A stretch of DNA of 64,000 bases from Spirosoma rigui (lineage in GTDB: Bacteria > Bacteroidota > Bacteroidia > Cytophagales > Spirosomataceae): assembly GCF_002067135.1 (NCBI RefSeq), contig NZ_CP020105.1, forward strand, positions 5,716,001 through 5,780,000. Reading direction: 5' to 3'. How positions within the stretch are numbered: the first letter of the stretch is position 1; each line of letters starts with the position of its first letter. Shown in pieces: positions 38,345 through 48,346 of the stretch. Below the pieces are notes generated by a model. That model was not told the origin of the DNA, searched no databases, and saw only the letters and a list, made by a program, of their open reading frames with translations. A program made the translations under genes and the position numbers.

Positions 38345-40225
38345 TCAAGATCTAATGGTTACGTCACTCACCTGACTCAGTTCATCCCAGCCTTCATCAA
38401 GCCGCAGATCGGGCGCAGTACGGTCGGCCTGGATAACCCGCTCCAGTTCTTCCATTGTCTCCCGGGCCGCATTTACGTACTCTTCTTCATTTCGGATTGC
38501 CGACAGCCGTTTCAGCGTCCGCTCGTCGTGGATGAAGAATGTTTTGGCGGCCCGATTGGCTTCGTGCGCCCGGAAACCCAGCAGCGTCAGCGCGTCGACC
38601 CCCACGCGCAGACTCGTATCGAGCGTTTCGCGGTAAATGTGCAGCACCCCGGCGTTCATAAGGTCGTAGGCATCGTAGCGATTGGTGGAGCGTACCAGAA
38701 TGTGTAGATCGGGAAAATGCTTCTTGACGGTTTCGACCAGTTCCAGCCGCTTGGCTTCATCGGCAATGGCAATGACGATCAGCTTGGCCCGCCCCGCCCC
38801 GGCAATCTCCAGCAGATCGTGGCGGCTCGCGTCGCCATAGTACACCTTGAACCCCATACGACGCAGCCAGTCTACATTGTCGCTGTCGACGTCGAGAACG
38901 GTGGTACCCACATTGTTGGCCTGCAGGAAACGCCCGATCGTGTTGCCGAAATGACCATAGCCCGCAATGATGACCGGATTATCTTCCGAGACGATGTCGC
39001 TTTCGCGTTCATCCACTTTTTTGGTACCCAGGCGGGGCACCAGCAGCTTCTCGTTGAGGAGCATGGCCAGCGGGGTAAACGCCATACTGATGGCAACAAC
39101 AGCGGTCATGGTATCGGTCAACTCTTTGGCCAACACCCCCTCCTGGGCCGTGAAACTGAAGAGCACGAAAGCGAATTCGCCCACCTGACATAGCCCAAAG
39201 CTGAAAATAAGGTTTTGATCGGTCGACAGGTCAAATGCTTTACCGATCACCAGCAGCACGATCAGTTTACAGACCATCACACCGATCACCAGCCCGAAGA
39301 TGAGCAGGGGATTTGCCAGGATCAGCTGAAAATCGATAGAGGCTCCCACAGCCATAAAAAACAGGCCTAGCAGTAACCCCTTGAAAGGGTCGATATCACT
39401 CTCCAGCTCGTGCCGGTATTCGCTGTTGGCGAGCACAACACCCCCCAGGAACGTACCCAGCGCCGGACTCAGCCCCACGGTCGTCATCAGCACCGCAATA
39501 CCCACTACCAGCAGCAGCGCCGTAGCGGTAAATAATTCGCGCATACCCGTCCTGGCCACCACCCGGAACAGCGGGGGCGTCAGGTAGCGACCGGTCACGA
39601 CGATGCCGGCTACCGAACCTAGCACCGCAATGGGTTGTACCCAGACGGGCAATGAATCGAACAGGCTGGTTGTCTCGTGCCCCCCGCCCGCCTGCCCCGC
39701 AGCGGGGTGCGTAGCCAGCAGCGGAAACAGCGCCAGCATGGGAATAACGGCAATATCCTGAAACAGCAGTACGGCAAACGAACCCTGCCCGGCCGCCGTC
39801 TGCATCAGCCCTTTCTCGTTGAGCGACTGCAGGACGATAGCCGTCGACGACATGGAGACGATCATGCCCAGCACCATGGCCTGCTGCCACGCCACCCCGA
39901 AGGCGATGGCCAGGGCCGCAATAACCACCGATGTGATACCAATCTGCATACCACCCATGCCAAGGATAGTTTTTCGCAGGCGCCACAGGCGGGACGGCTC
40001 CAGTTCCAGCCCAATAACGAAGAGCATCATGACAACTCCGAACTCGGCGAAGTGCATAATATCGGTTCCTTCCTGGCCAATGAACTGCAAACCGGCAGGC
40101 CCGATGGCAACCCCGGCCAGCAGATAGCCCAGTACAGATCCCAGACCCAGGCGTTTCGCAATCGGAACCATGATAACGGCAGCGGCCAGATAGACCATTG
40201 CCTGAAAGAAAAACGTTTCCTGCAT
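38345..40225 (-). CDS. Kef-type (CPA2) cation:proton antiporter with TrkA-N/RCK domain
   Basis: 626 residues: about 12 membrane segments (1-395), including GSVLGYLLAGVAIGP, FGVVMMLFVIGLELEP and the ion-pathway VLLFQDIAVIPML; then an RCK domain from about 417 (VIIAGYGHFGNTIGRFL, GDASRHDLLEIAGAG) and a short C-terminal tail. It would exchange K+ (or Na+) for H+ under nucleotide or thiol control. The flavodoxin-like gene 32 bases upstream is the usual KefF/KefG-type partner. Confidence 0.93.
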   Translation of the reverse strand: MQETFFFQAMVYLAAAVIMVPIAKRLGLGSVLGYLLAGVAIGPAGLQFIGQEGTDIMHFAEFGVVMMLFVIGLELEPSRLWRLRKTILGMGGMQIGITSVVIAALAIAFGVAWQQAMVLGMIVSMSSTAIVLQSLNEKGLMQTAAGQGSFAVLLFQDIAVIPMLALFPLLATHPAAGQAGGGHETTSLFDSLPVWVQPIAVLGSVAGIVVTGRYLTPPLFRVVARTGMRELFTATALLLVVGIAVLMTTVGLSPALGTFLGGVVLANSEYRHELESDIDPFKGLLLGLFFMAVGASIDFQLILANPLLIFGLVIGVMVCKLIVLLVIGKAFDLSTDQNLIFSFGLCQVGEFAFVLFSFTAQEGVLAKELTDTMTAVVAISMAFTPLAMLLNEKLLVPRLGTKKVDERESDIVSEDNPVIIAGYGHFGNTIGRFLQANNVGTTVLDVDSDNVDWLRRMGFKVYYGDASRHDLLEIAGAGRAKLIVIAIADEAKRLELVETVKKHFPDLHILVRSTNRYDAYDLMNAGVLHIYRETLDTSLRVGVDALTLLGFRAHEANRAAKTFFIHDERTLKRLSAIRNEEEYVNAARETMEELERVIQADRTAPDLRLDEGWDELSQVSDVTIRS

Positions 40226-40257
40226 AGTGTATAACGATGAATGGGTGAGCGAACGAA

Positions 40258-40866
40258 CTAGACCTGCTGCCCGAGAAGCGGGGTAACCAAATCATTCATG
40301 TAGCCGGTACTGCCAAACGGCGTGAGGGGCATACGATCATCTGCCAGCGCCGTCAGCAGATAGCGGTACTGATCGCCGTATGCCTCGATCTGGTCGGGCG
40401 TGATCCGGAAAGTGGCGTGGATAACAAACGGCGGCAGGTACGTCATTTTACACAAGATCGCCGTCTGATCGAACGGGACCAGAAACTGGTTGACCGTATA
40501 CCGATTGTGGCCCGTAGGGCTGTAAGCCTCCCGGCTCCCACCACACGAAATAACGTTGAGCATCTTCTTTCCCGCCAGTGCGTTACCCAGCGAACCATAC
40601 GCCCAGTTGTGTTCCAGCACCAGGTCGAACCACTGCTTGATAATGGCCGGGCTGCTGTACCAGTAGAACGGATGCTGAAAAAGAATGATGTCGTGCTGAA
40701 GCAGGAGCCGCTGCTCGCGGTCTACGTCGATGTACATATCCGGGTAACGCTCATACAGATCATTGACCGTTACGTTGGGGAGGTTGGCGCAGCGTTTTAT
40801 CAGGGTCTTATGCACCTTGGACTTGCTGAGTACCGGATGCGCAAATTGAATCAGAACTTTGGCCAT
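40258..40866 (-). CDS. NAD(P)H-dependent flavodoxin-like oxidoreductase (KefF/KefG type)
   Basis: 202 residues: VLIQFAHPVLSKSKVHKTL (flavin phosphate loop region), DIILFQHPFYWYSSPAIIKQWFD, and SCGGSREAYSPTGHNRYT. These are features of the quinone-reductase/KefF family. It is placed directly before the Kef-type antiporter and probably acts as its regulatory subunit, linking electrophile detoxification to K+ efflux. FMN or FAD binding is presumed. Confidence 0.9.
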   Translation of the reverse strand: MAKVLIQFAHPVLSKSKVHKTLIKRCANLPNVTVNDLYERYPDMYIDVDREQRLLLQHDIILFQHPFYWYSSPAIIKQWFDLVLEHNWAYGSLGNALAGKKMLNVISCGGSREAYSPTGHNRYTVNQFLVPFDQTAILCKMTYLPPFVIHATFRITPDQIEAYGDQYRYLLTALADDRMPLTPFGSTGYMNDLVTPLLGQQV

Positions 40867-41031
40867 ACGTTGGTTTTGATAGAGGAATCCCTGAAAAGTA
40901 GTGCCGGCAAACCCACCCGGACCCGCTGACCGGGCAGCGGTCGTAGCCGCGATGGTCTGTTCAAAATCGCCAGGCTTACTCTGCCTGAATGCCTTACAGA
41001 CCGAAAAAATTCCGTTCCCGGTGGCTGCCGG

Positions 41032-42288
41032 TTACCGGACCTCCTCATCGGGCATGGGTACGTACGTTGTCCGGCGGTCCAGCCGCTTCATTACGGGCGT
41101 GGACAATATACCATGCAAAAACACGGAAATAAGAATTGTAAAGCCTGTCAGGGCCCAGATGCGCGCCGGATTGGCAAAATCGGCCCGGCTCAGGGCGAAC
41201 GAAATATAGAACAGCGAACCGATGCCCCGGATACCAAACCCCGCAATGATCCAGCGTTTCAGCCCCTGGGCGCCCGTACCGGCCAGCGTCACGTACCCTA
41301 CCAGCGGCCGGATGATAAGTACCAGCAATAACCCCAGCACAGCGTCCTGCCAGGTCAGGGGCAGCAGCATGCCTTCGGCAATGGCACCCCCGAACAGCAG
41401 CAGCAGCAAGGCAATGAGCAGCCGCTCGATCTGGTCGGTAAAGGCGTGCATGTAGGTGTGGTACTCGTGGGTGCGCTCCCGGCTCCGGATGGTGATGGCC
41501 GCAATAAACACCGCCAGGAACCCGTAGCCGTGGGCCAGCTCGGTAAGACCGTAACTCACCAAGGTCACGGCCAGCGCCACAAACCCGTAGGCTGTCGTCT
41601 TGATGCTGATCCGCTGCGGCAGCCCGAAGATCAGATACGACAGCAGCTGGCCCGACAGCCAGCCCCCCAGTACCCCCACCCCTACCCGGTAAGCAAGATC
41701 ATAGACCGCCCAGTGGGTCAGCTCACCCGTCGTCGTCACCGCCGACTGGGCCATGGTGACAGCCAGGTATACGAAAGGAAACGCCATCCCGTCGTTCAGG
41801 CCAGCTTCGGCCGTGAGGGCAAACCGCACGGAATCTTCTCCCCCCTCGTTCGGGTCGCCAACCTGCACATCGCCCGCCAGCACGGGATCGGTGGGGGCCA
41901 GCCCGGCGGCCAGCAGCATGGCCGACGCCATTGGCCAGCCCGCCCAGCTCCAGGCCACGACCGAGAATACCGCAATGGTCACGACCATCGTCAGCCAGAC
42001 CAGCCGGATGGGAAGCCGCCACCCGCGCAGGCTGAACCGGCGGTCGATTTTAAGACCCGTACCCGTCAGGGCAATGATCACGCACAATTCCGTCAGGTGC
42101 GTTGCCAGCTCCGGGTGCTGGAGGGGCGACGGATCAGGCAGGGGAATGGGCAGTTGGTACAACAGCCAGCCCGCGATAACAAACAGAATAGGGTACGACA
42201 GTGGATAGTCCTTCAGTAATGAAGGCAACCAGGCTACGGCTAAAATGGCCACGGCCAAAATAACCAGCCATAAATTATAGGATGTCAT
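41032..42288 (-). CDS. CPA1-type sodium/proton antiporter
   Basis: 418 residues with about 12 membrane segments. The ion-binding stretches are LAPTDPVLAGDVQVG and ALTAEAGLNDGMAFPFVYLA, typical of CPA1 exchangers; GGAIAEG and FGIRGIGSLFYISFAL follow. It lacks a C-terminal regulatory domain. It is on the same strand as the Kef pair, 165 bases upstream, so the three may form an ion-homeostasis group. Confidence 0.9.
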   Translation of the reverse strand: MTSYNLWLVILAVAILAVAWLPSLLKDYPLSYPILFVIAGWLLYQLPIPLPDPSPLQHPELATHLTELCVIIALTGTGLKIDRRFSLRGWRLPIRLVWLTMVVTIAVFSVVAWSWAGWPMASAMLLAAGLAPTDPVLAGDVQVGDPNEGGEDSVRFALTAEAGLNDGMAFPFVYLAVTMAQSAVTTTGELTHWAVYDLAYRVGVGVLGGWLSGQLLSYLIFGLPQRISIKTTAYGFVALAVTLVSYGLTELAHGYGFLAVFIAAITIRSRERTHEYHTYMHAFTDQIERLLIALLLLLFGGAIAEGMLLPLTWQDAVLGLLLVLIIRPLVGYVTLAGTGAQGLKRWIIAGFGIRGIGSLFYISFALSRADFANPARIWALTGFTILISVFLHGILSTPVMKRLDRRTTYVPMPDEEVR

Positions 42289-42462
42289 AGGGAGTCAGTC
42301 AATTGGTACTACGGGAGTCCGCTGCGCACGAGCGTAGGGCCGGTCGGCACGTGCGCAGCGCCAGCCAGGCCATTACCGGCCTTTCGTTTAGGCAGGCCCA
42401 CGTAGATAACCCGCTTGTGTAGTCAGGAGTTTAATTGGATGGCGGGAAGCCAGCTCCATAAG

Positions 42463-42507
42463 CAACCCGCAGCCCGCTCCGTTTGGCAGGGAGCCGGCTG
42501 CGGGTTG
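42463..42507. repeat. Strong GC-rich hairpin between CPA1 and YitT genes
   Basis: Arms 42463-42480 and 42489-42507 pair over 17 of 18 positions around an 8-base loop. It lies 31 bases past the YitT stop on the minus strand; a T-run is missing. It probably ends or stabilises the YitT message. The remaining 42289-42537 gap is empty. Confidence 0.65.
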
Positions 42508-42537
42508 ACCGTTAACCGCTGGTTTCCGCGAACGGGC

Positions 42538-43428
42538 TTAGTGCAGCGGCCGGCCTTTTACCATACCCCCTTTGGTATCGTCGATCCCGTGATTAACAAT
42601 GAAGGCTTTTTCGTCGATCCGGTTGATGCGCTCTTTCAGGCGGGTAAGCTCCAGACGGGTCACTACGGCATAGAGGATGTTGGTATCCTGCTGGCTGTGG
42701 CCCCGCTTGCCGTAGCCTTTCTCCCCTTTAAAAACGGTCACACCACGCCCCATCTCCTCGGTGATCATCGTTCGAATGGCCTGGTGCATATCCGAGATGA
42801 TGATAACCGCGGTGTATTCTTCGATGCCGTGAATCAGGAAATCGACCGTTTTGGACGCCGACAGGTAGGTCAGCATGGCGTAGAGTGCCGTTTCGACGTT
42901 CAGCAACGTAGCAGCCGCGCCAAACACGAGGATGTTGATGACCATGATCACGTCACCAACCGTCAGCGCCGACCGGCGACTGATCCAGATGGCGAGGACT
43001 TCGGTGCCGTCCAGCACCCCGCCCCCCCGAATGGCCAGCCCAATGCCGGCGCCGAGAAAGAAACCGCCAAATACCGAGATCAGCAGTTTGTCGGTCGTAA
43101 CAACCGGATATGGAACTACCACCAGACAGAAGGCGAGCAGGCCGATGGCGATGATGGTGCGGACGGCGAACCCCGCCGATATTTGCCGGTACCCCATCCA
43201 GATGAATGGGATATTGACCAGGATGACCAGCAGCGCCAGTTCAACACCGGTCGTGATCTCCAGCAGCAGGGAGATGCCCATGGCTCCCCCGTCAATGAAA
43301 TTATTTGGCAACAAAAAACCCTTCAGGCCCATGCCCGCGCAGAGTACTCCGGCGCACAGGAAGGCCATGTCTTTCAGACGCTGGACAGCAGACTGAGATG
43401 AGTCGATAACAGTCGTTTGCGAAACCAT
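42538..43428 (-). CDS. YitT family membrane protein (DUF161/DUF2179)
   Basis: 296 residues: five or six membrane segments (FLCAGVLCAGMGLKGFLLPN; GGAMGISLLLEITTG; GIGLAIRGGGVLDGTEVLA) and a soluble DUF2179 end (YTAVIIISDMHQAIRTMI; GRGVTVFKGEKGYGK; DEKAFIVNHGIDD). Full length for the family. The function is not established. It lies 22 bases downstream of the MMPL transporter and is likely cotranscribed with it. Confidence 0.93.
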   Translation of the reverse strand: MVSQTTVIDSSQSAVQRLKDMAFLCAGVLCAGMGLKGFLLPNNFIDGGAMGISLLLEITTGVELALLVILVNIPFIWMGYRQISAGFAVRTIIAIGLLAFCLVVVPYPVVTTDKLLISVFGGFFLGAGIGLAIRGGGVLDGTEVLAIWISRRSALTVGDVIMVINILVFGAAATLLNVETALYAMLTYLSASKTVDFLIHGIEEYTAVIIISDMHQAIRTMITEEMGRGVTVFKGEKGYGKRGHSQQDTNILYAVVTRLELTRLKERINRIDEKAFIVNHGIDDTKGGMVKGRPLH

Positions 43429-43450
43429 ACTGTTTTAATTTTAAATGGGT

Positions 43451-45745
43451 TCATACGCGATAGCGTTTTAATGTCAGTAATAGCGCAGGCAGCAGGACCA
43501 GGTTGGTCAGGCAGGCCATTAGCACAGTGGTGGCGACGAGCACGCCCAGGGCGGCCGTTCCGCCGAAGCTGGAAGCGGCAAAAACAGCAAATCCACCCGC
43601 CAGAATCAGGGCAGTATAAATAAGGCTGATACCCGTTTCGTGAATCGCCTGTGTAATGGCAGCCGACGGCTCAAAGCCCAGCTGGAGCTGCCGTCGATAG
43701 CTGGTCAGGAAATAGACCGTACCATCGGAGGCTAGCCCGAAAGCGATGCTGAAGATCAGAATGGTCGATGGCTTAAAGGCGATGTCAGCAAACCCCATGA
43801 TGCCCGCCGTCACTACCAGCGGAATCAGGCAGGGCAGCTTCGAGAGCAGGATGATGGGAATAGACCGGAACAACACCATCCCGACCAGCGCGATCAACCC
43901 AATGGCCAGCAGCAGACTTTCGTATAAGTTGCCCAATAAATAATCGTTGCTCTGCAAAAAAACCAGGCTATGCCCCGTCAGGCTAACCTTGTAGGGCGTA
44001 CCCGCAAACAGCGAATCGAGCCGGGGCCGGAGGCTGCCCAGCACAGCTTTTAAGCGAATGGAACCCACATCGGCCATCTGGTAGCTCACCCGCGTGACCT
44101 GCCGGCTGGAGTCCAGGAACGACTGCGCCAGCGACGACTGCTTCCCCGTCAGGGGTGAGTCGCCCACGAGCTTTTTCAGCTCCATGGCGGGGGGCAGCAC
44201 GTAGTAGCGCGGCTCACCGCCCCGGTAGCGCTGGTAGGCAAACCGGATGGCATCGACCAGTGAGTTCGGCTTGGAGAACTCCGGGTAGTCGTCCATGATT
44301 CGTTCCATGGCGCGTATCTTGTACAGAGCCCGACCCGCGTTGCCTACTACGCCGTTGGGCGTACCTGTATCGATCATTACTTCCAGCGGCAGCGCCCCTT
44401 TGAACTGCTTTTCCATGAACCGCAGGTCGGTATAGACCGGGTCATTCTTGGGCAGGTCATCGACTACGTAGCCCTCTACCCGAATCCGGTTCAGGCCCAG
44501 CGTACTCACCAGCGTGATGGCAGCAATGGAGCCGTAGATGAGTTTCCGGCGCTGATGCACCAGGTAATCGACGTAGCTGAGCAGGCTGCGCCAGCGCCCC
44601 CCCTGCAACGTTTGTAGCTGGGTAGGTTTGGGCACGGGCAGGTAGCTCAGCAGGATGGGGACCAGCACCAGGCATACGGCATACACCGCCATCACACTGA
44701 TAGCCGCCACCACGCCGAACTCCATCAGCAGCCGGCTGTTGGTGAAGTAGAACACCCCGAAACCGATGGCCGTCGTTACGTTTGCCAGCAGGGCCGATAA
44801 GCCGATCTGCCGGATCATCGTCTCCAGCGCCCGCTGTTTATCGCCGTGCTGGGCCAGTTCCTCGTGGTATTTGTTGACCAGAAACACGCAGTTGGGTACC
44901 CCGATCACAATGAGCAGGGGCGGCAGCAGGCCCGTCAGCAACGTAATGTCGTAGCCAAACAGCGACAGTGTACCCACGGCAATACAGACGCCGATGGCCA
45001 CAACCGTCATGGACAGCCAGACCACCCGTCCCGACCGGAACAACAACCAGACCATCAGCCCGGTAACGCCCGCGGCCAGTCCCATGAACAGCTTCATCTC
45101 GCCGGACACCTTTTTCATTACCTCCGTCCGGATCGATGGCAAGCCCGAATAATGCAGCTCCACCCGGTTTTTATCGGCAAACTCCTTGCCGTAACGTCGG
45201 ATGGTTTCCACCAGCTCGATCCGGGCGCGCGAGTTTAGTTTTCGCTCGTCAAAAGAGATCGCCATCAGCGTGGCCTTCGTGGCGGGATTGAAGAGCAGAC
45301 CTTCGTAGAACGGCAGCGACAGTACCTGCTTTTTCAGGCTGTCTACGTCCGTCTGCGTTTGCGGACGCTGCTTGATGAGGGGACTTACCGCCCATTTCTC
45401 GTCCTGCCTGTCGAGCGTGTAGAGCCGGGTCGTCGACAACACCTGCTTCACGCCCGGCAGCTTACCCACGCGGTCGGTCATGTCATACCAGCCCTGGTAA
45501 ACGGGTAGATCGAACCAGCGATCACTCTGCCAGCCCACCACCATCAGCGTACCATCGGCGCCGAAGCGCTGTTTAAATCGATCATACTGTTGCTGGGTAG
45601 AATCAGACAGCGGCAGCACCCGGGCAACCTGATAAGACAGTTGCAGACGGGTTCCGAAATAAGCCATGATGGCCGTTAGTACGACGATCAGGCCCAACCA
45701 GAGAGGGCGGTAAGCGAGAATAGCGCGGGCTACAGAGGACCACAT
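43451..45745 (-). CDS. MMPL/RND-superfamily transporter
   Basis: 764 residues with the two-fold RND plan: TM1, a large extracytoplasmic loop (about 35-200), TM2-6 (LLTGLLPPLLIVIGVPNCVFLVNKYHEE; GLSALLANVTTAIGFGVFYFT), and a repeat in the second half (SIAFGLASDGTVYFLTSYRR; ETGISLIYTALILAGGFAVF). MMPL/patched-like proteins export lipids, hopanoids or other hydrophobic compounds with proton drive. No periplasmic adaptor gene is next to it, as expected for this family. The substrate is unknown. Confidence 0.9.
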   Translation of the reverse strand: MWSSVARAILAYRPLWLGLIVVLTAIMAYFGTRLQLSYQVARVLPLSDSTQQQYDRFKQRFGADGTLMVVGWQSDRWFDLPVYQGWYDMTDRVGKLPGVKQVLSTTRLYTLDRQDEKWAVSPLIKQRPQTQTDVDSLKKQVLSLPFYEGLLFNPATKATLMAISFDERKLNSRARIELVETIRRYGKEFADKNRVELHYSGLPSIRTEVMKKVSGEMKLFMGLAAGVTGLMVWLLFRSGRVVWLSMTVVAIGVCIAVGTLSLFGYDITLLTGLLPPLLIVIGVPNCVFLVNKYHEELAQHGDKQRALETMIRQIGLSALLANVTTAIGFGVFYFTNSRLLMEFGVVAAISVMAVYAVCLVLVPILLSYLPVPKPTQLQTLQGGRWRSLLSYVDYLVHQRRKLIYGSIAAITLVSTLGLNRIRVEGYVVDDLPKNDPVYTDLRFMEKQFKGALPLEVMIDTGTPNGVVGNAGRALYKIRAMERIMDDYPEFSKPNSLVDAIRFAYQRYRGGEPRYYVLPPAMELKKLVGDSPLTGKQSSLAQSFLDSSRQVTRVSYQMADVGSIRLKAVLGSLRPRLDSLFAGTPYKVSLTGHSLVFLQSNDYLLGNLYESLLLAIGLIALVGMVLFRSIPIILLSKLPCLIPLVVTAGIMGFADIAFKPSTILIFSIAFGLASDGTVYFLTSYRRQLQLGFEPSAAITQAIHETGISLIYTALILAGGFAVFAASSFGGTAALGVLVATTVLMACLTNLVLLPALLLTLKRYRV

Positions 45746-45923
45746 AAAAAGGAAGTAAAAGCAGGGATTGCTTCACGAAGAGGCCGACGAATCAAGGCGG
45801 GAAACGGCTGCATAGGCAGCCTCAGCACCTGATCCGGGCAGGCAACGTGAATGATGGAAACAGGAATTGGCCTTCTGAACAACGGGTTAGGATGGCAGAG
45901 AAACGAAGGAAGCGAAATCTGCG

Positions 45924-46310
45924 TCAGGGCGCGTTAATGGCAATCTGGTGCTCAAAAATGGGGAGCAGGAAACCAAAGGAAAAGTAGGAACCGAACAGCC
46001 GCCCCGGTAGCGTGATGCAGAGACACCGGTAAAAATCCGATACGAACCACGGCAGCAGCACCAGCGACGGCAGGAACGAGAAACCGGGCTGCGGACTCAC
46101 CAGTGCCACCGCTTCGTAGCCATAAACAGGCGACGAAAAGTCGGACTGGTCGGCCACCGAAGGCATGTCGGCAGACAAAACGTAAGCCTGCCGTTCCGGG
46201 TCCAGTAAAGGCTCGATCGTCCGGATAGGCAATAGCAGCAGCAGCCAGGCAGCCAGCAAGCCACCTAACCCCTTCATTACTATTCCTATGTACGAAGCCT
46301 TCTTTTCCAT
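45924..46310 (-). CDS. Small membrane protein of unknown function
   Basis: 128 residues from the ATG at 46310, chosen because the frame upstream adds a poor leader. Segments VMKGLGGLLAAWLLLLLPI and SFLPSLVLLPWFVSDFYRC/LFGSYFSFGFLLPIFEH suggest two to three membrane passes. I recognise no family. It lies 178 bases upstream of the MMPL gene on the same strand and diverges from the drug-efflux operon. Confidence 0.55.
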   Translation of the reverse strand: MEKKASYIGIVMKGLGGLLAAWLLLLLPIRTIEPLLDPERQAYVLSADMPSVADQSDFSSPVYGYEAVALVSPQPGFSFLPSLVLLPWFVSDFYRCLCITLPGRLFGSYFSFGFLLPIFEHQIAINAP

Positions 46311-46495
46311 GATACAAGTAAAGTACGGCCTATTTCCCGTAAAGAACAACCGTCCAAGGTCTTATTCGCTCCCATCCGGGCGGGTCAGGCGACGTTTTTT
46401 TCGCCCCAGTCATTTTAACAACTCATTCATTTACAGACAATAACGGAAGCCGTTCGCTCGACCAGTAAATTATCCCCACAAGAATACGAATTAAA

Positions 46496-46523
46496 TTCGT
46501 CTAAACGAAATTTGTTTAAACAA
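46496..46523. promoter_or_regulatory. Tandem palindromes before the MarR-efflux operon
   Basis: TTCGTCTAAACGAA (46496-46509, one mismatched pair) and TTGTTTAAACAA (46512-46523, perfect) share the pattern TTnGTnTAnACnAA and have centres 15 bases apart. They lie 41-68 bases before the MarR start and fit the autoregulated operator of a MarR dimer. Confidence 0.6.
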
Positions 46524-46563
46524 GTTTATGTTAGATATTTGTCGAGTTATTACAACCAGCGCT

Positions 46564-46989
46564 ATGAATTTCCGTAACGAATATCACCGGCTCATTTCCA
46601 ACCTGCACAAAACGGACGGTTACATCATCAATTTCTTTCAGCAGAAACTGGCACCGTTCGATTTATCGGTGCAGCAGTATGTAGCCCTTCGCCGGCTGTC
46701 TGAAGTTTTTCCGGAGGGCCTGGCTGCGGGTGAACTGAAAGCGAAGATGGCCGATCTGAACTCGGACGTAACCCGGCTAACCGACCGGCTGGTGGCGAAA
46801 AAACTCGTTGTCCGTGAGGTCGACCCCCAGAATCGTCGGCGGGTCATGCTCCGGCTGACGGAGGAGTCGCACCAGTTTGTGGAAACGGTGGCCGCTGAGT
46901 TCAGCGATTTTGAATCGATTGTAAGCCCTCTGACCGAAGAAGAAGTCAGCCTGATGAATACACTCCTGGATAAAATTAGAAAGCAGTAA
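46564..46989 (+). CDS. MarR-family transcriptional regulator
   Basis: 141 residues from the ATG at 46564 (MNFRNEYHRLISNLHKTDG); a start 12 codons upstream would overlap the palindromes less well. The winged helix is LSVQQYVALRRLSEVFPEG, LKAKMADLNSDVTRLTDRLVAK and DPQNRRRVMLRLTEE. First gene of the efflux operon, one base before tolC. It likely represses the operon until a drug or metabolite binds. Confidence 0.92.
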   Translation: MNFRNEYHRLISNLHKTDGYIINFFQQKLAPFDLSVQQYVALRRLSEVFPEGLAAGELKAKMADLNSDVTRLTDRLVAKKLVVREVDPQNRRRVMLRLTEESHQFVETVAAEFSDFESIVSPLTEEEVSLMNTLLDKIRKQ

Positions 46990-46990
46990 A

Positions 46991-48322
46991 ATGAAAAAGT
47001 ATGTAATTGGGGCTGGCGTATGGCTGTTGAGCCTGGGTTGGGCAGTTGCTCAGTCTGGCCCCACTACCCTGCCCCTCGACCGGGCAGTTCAACTGGCCCT
47101 GCAAAACAACAAGGGCATTAAACTGGCCGACTCCCGAACGCAGGCCGCCGAGGCCCGCGCTCAGGAAGCCAAAGACCGTAGTATGCCGCAGGCATCGGCC
47201 TCCCTGGCCTATTCACGGTATAGCCTGACGGGTCCTTTCGCCCTGGGTGAAGGCAGCGACGGCAAGCCGTTGTTTGGCCTGCCGGGTGGTGCCTTTAACG
47301 CGACCATTGGGGGCGTAACGATCAGCAAAGAAGTATTTGGTGGGTTCGCCGAAAAATCAGCCCGTCTGTCGGCCGACCTGCTCGCGCGGGCCAGCAAACT
47401 GGATGCGCAGCGCAACCGCTCCGAACTGGTTTACACCGTTACCGATGCCTACTACAACATCGTCAAGCTCATCCGGTCGACCTCGGTCATTGACCAGAAT
47501 ATCAAGCAGTTTGATGAGCGGGAACGGGACGCGCGCAATCTGGAGAAAGAAGGCATCGTAACGGCCAATGAAGTATTGAAGATTCAGCTGCAGAAGAACA
47601 ACCTGCAATTAAGCCGCCTGCAGGTCGACAAAGCCCGGCAAACGGCGCTCTACAATTTCAACCTGCTCGTTGGCCTTCCCGAAGATCAGGCGATCACGAT
47701 CGATACAACGCTGACCAACCCGGTGACGACGCTCGAACCGCTGGCCGGTTTCCTGACGCGGGCCGCCCAGGCCCGGCCCGAAGTGCAGGCTAACGCCCTG
47801 CGCCTACAGGCCGCCGATGCCCAGATCCGCAACGTAAAAAGTGGCCTCTATCCGCACTTTGGCGTATCGGCGGGCTATAACTACATCAATCCCACCACGC
47901 GGGTCATTCCCGAAGCCAGCACATACATCAGCGCCTGGAACGTGGGCGCCGGGCTGACCTATAACATTGGTTCGCTCTATAACCTGAAGGGCAGGCTGAA
48001 CGGTGCCAAAACAGCCGCCGACGAAGTCAGTCTGCAAAGCCAGCAACAAGCCGATCAGATCCGGTCGGAGGTGGTAACGGCCTACAACAACTACCAACTG
48101 GCCCTGGAACAGCAAAACGTGATCCGCACCGCCGTAGGGCAGGCCCAGGAAAACTACCGGCTCACCGAATCCCGCTTCCGCAACGGACTCGTTGGCTCCA
48201 CCGATTTTCTGGAGGCCAACAGCTTCCTGCTGCAGGCGCAGCTCAACGTAATCAATGCCACGGTCGATGCGCAGCTGGCCTACCAGCGCCTGTTGAAAGC
48301 CAGCGGCAACAACCTCAATTAA
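46991..48322 (+). CDS. TolC-family outer membrane efflux protein
   Basis: 443 residues with a signal peptide (YVIGAGVWLLSLGWAVAQ) and the two TolC-type repeats of long coiled helices (LDRAVQLALQNNKGIKLADS; KSGLYPHFGVSAGYNYIN; AVGQAQENYRLTESRFRNG). It forms the outer-membrane channel for the HlyD adaptor and MFS pump encoded next. Spacing of one base after marR indicates one transcript. Confidence 0.94.
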   Translation: MKKYVIGAGVWLLSLGWAVAQSGPTTLPLDRAVQLALQNNKGIKLADSRTQAAEARAQEAKDRSMPQASASLAYSRYSLTGPFALGEGSDGKPLFGLPGGAFNATIGGVTISKEVFGGFAEKSARLSADLLARASKLDAQRNRSELVYTVTDAYYNIVKLIRSTSVIDQNIKQFDERERDARNLEKEGIVTANEVLKIQLQKNNLQLSRLQVDKARQTALYNFNLLVGLPEDQAITIDTTLTNPVTTLEPLAGFLTRAAQARPEVQANALRLQAADAQIRNVKSGLYPHFGVSAGYNYINPTTRVIPEASTYISAWNVGAGLTYNIGSLYNLKGRLNGAKTAADEVSLQSQQQADQIRSEVVTAYNNYQLALEQQNVIRTAVGQAQENYRLTESRFRNGLVGSTDFLEANSFLLQAQLNVINATVDAQLAYQRLLKASGNNLN

Positions 48323-48346
48323 TTTCAGTCCGAATACCATACAACC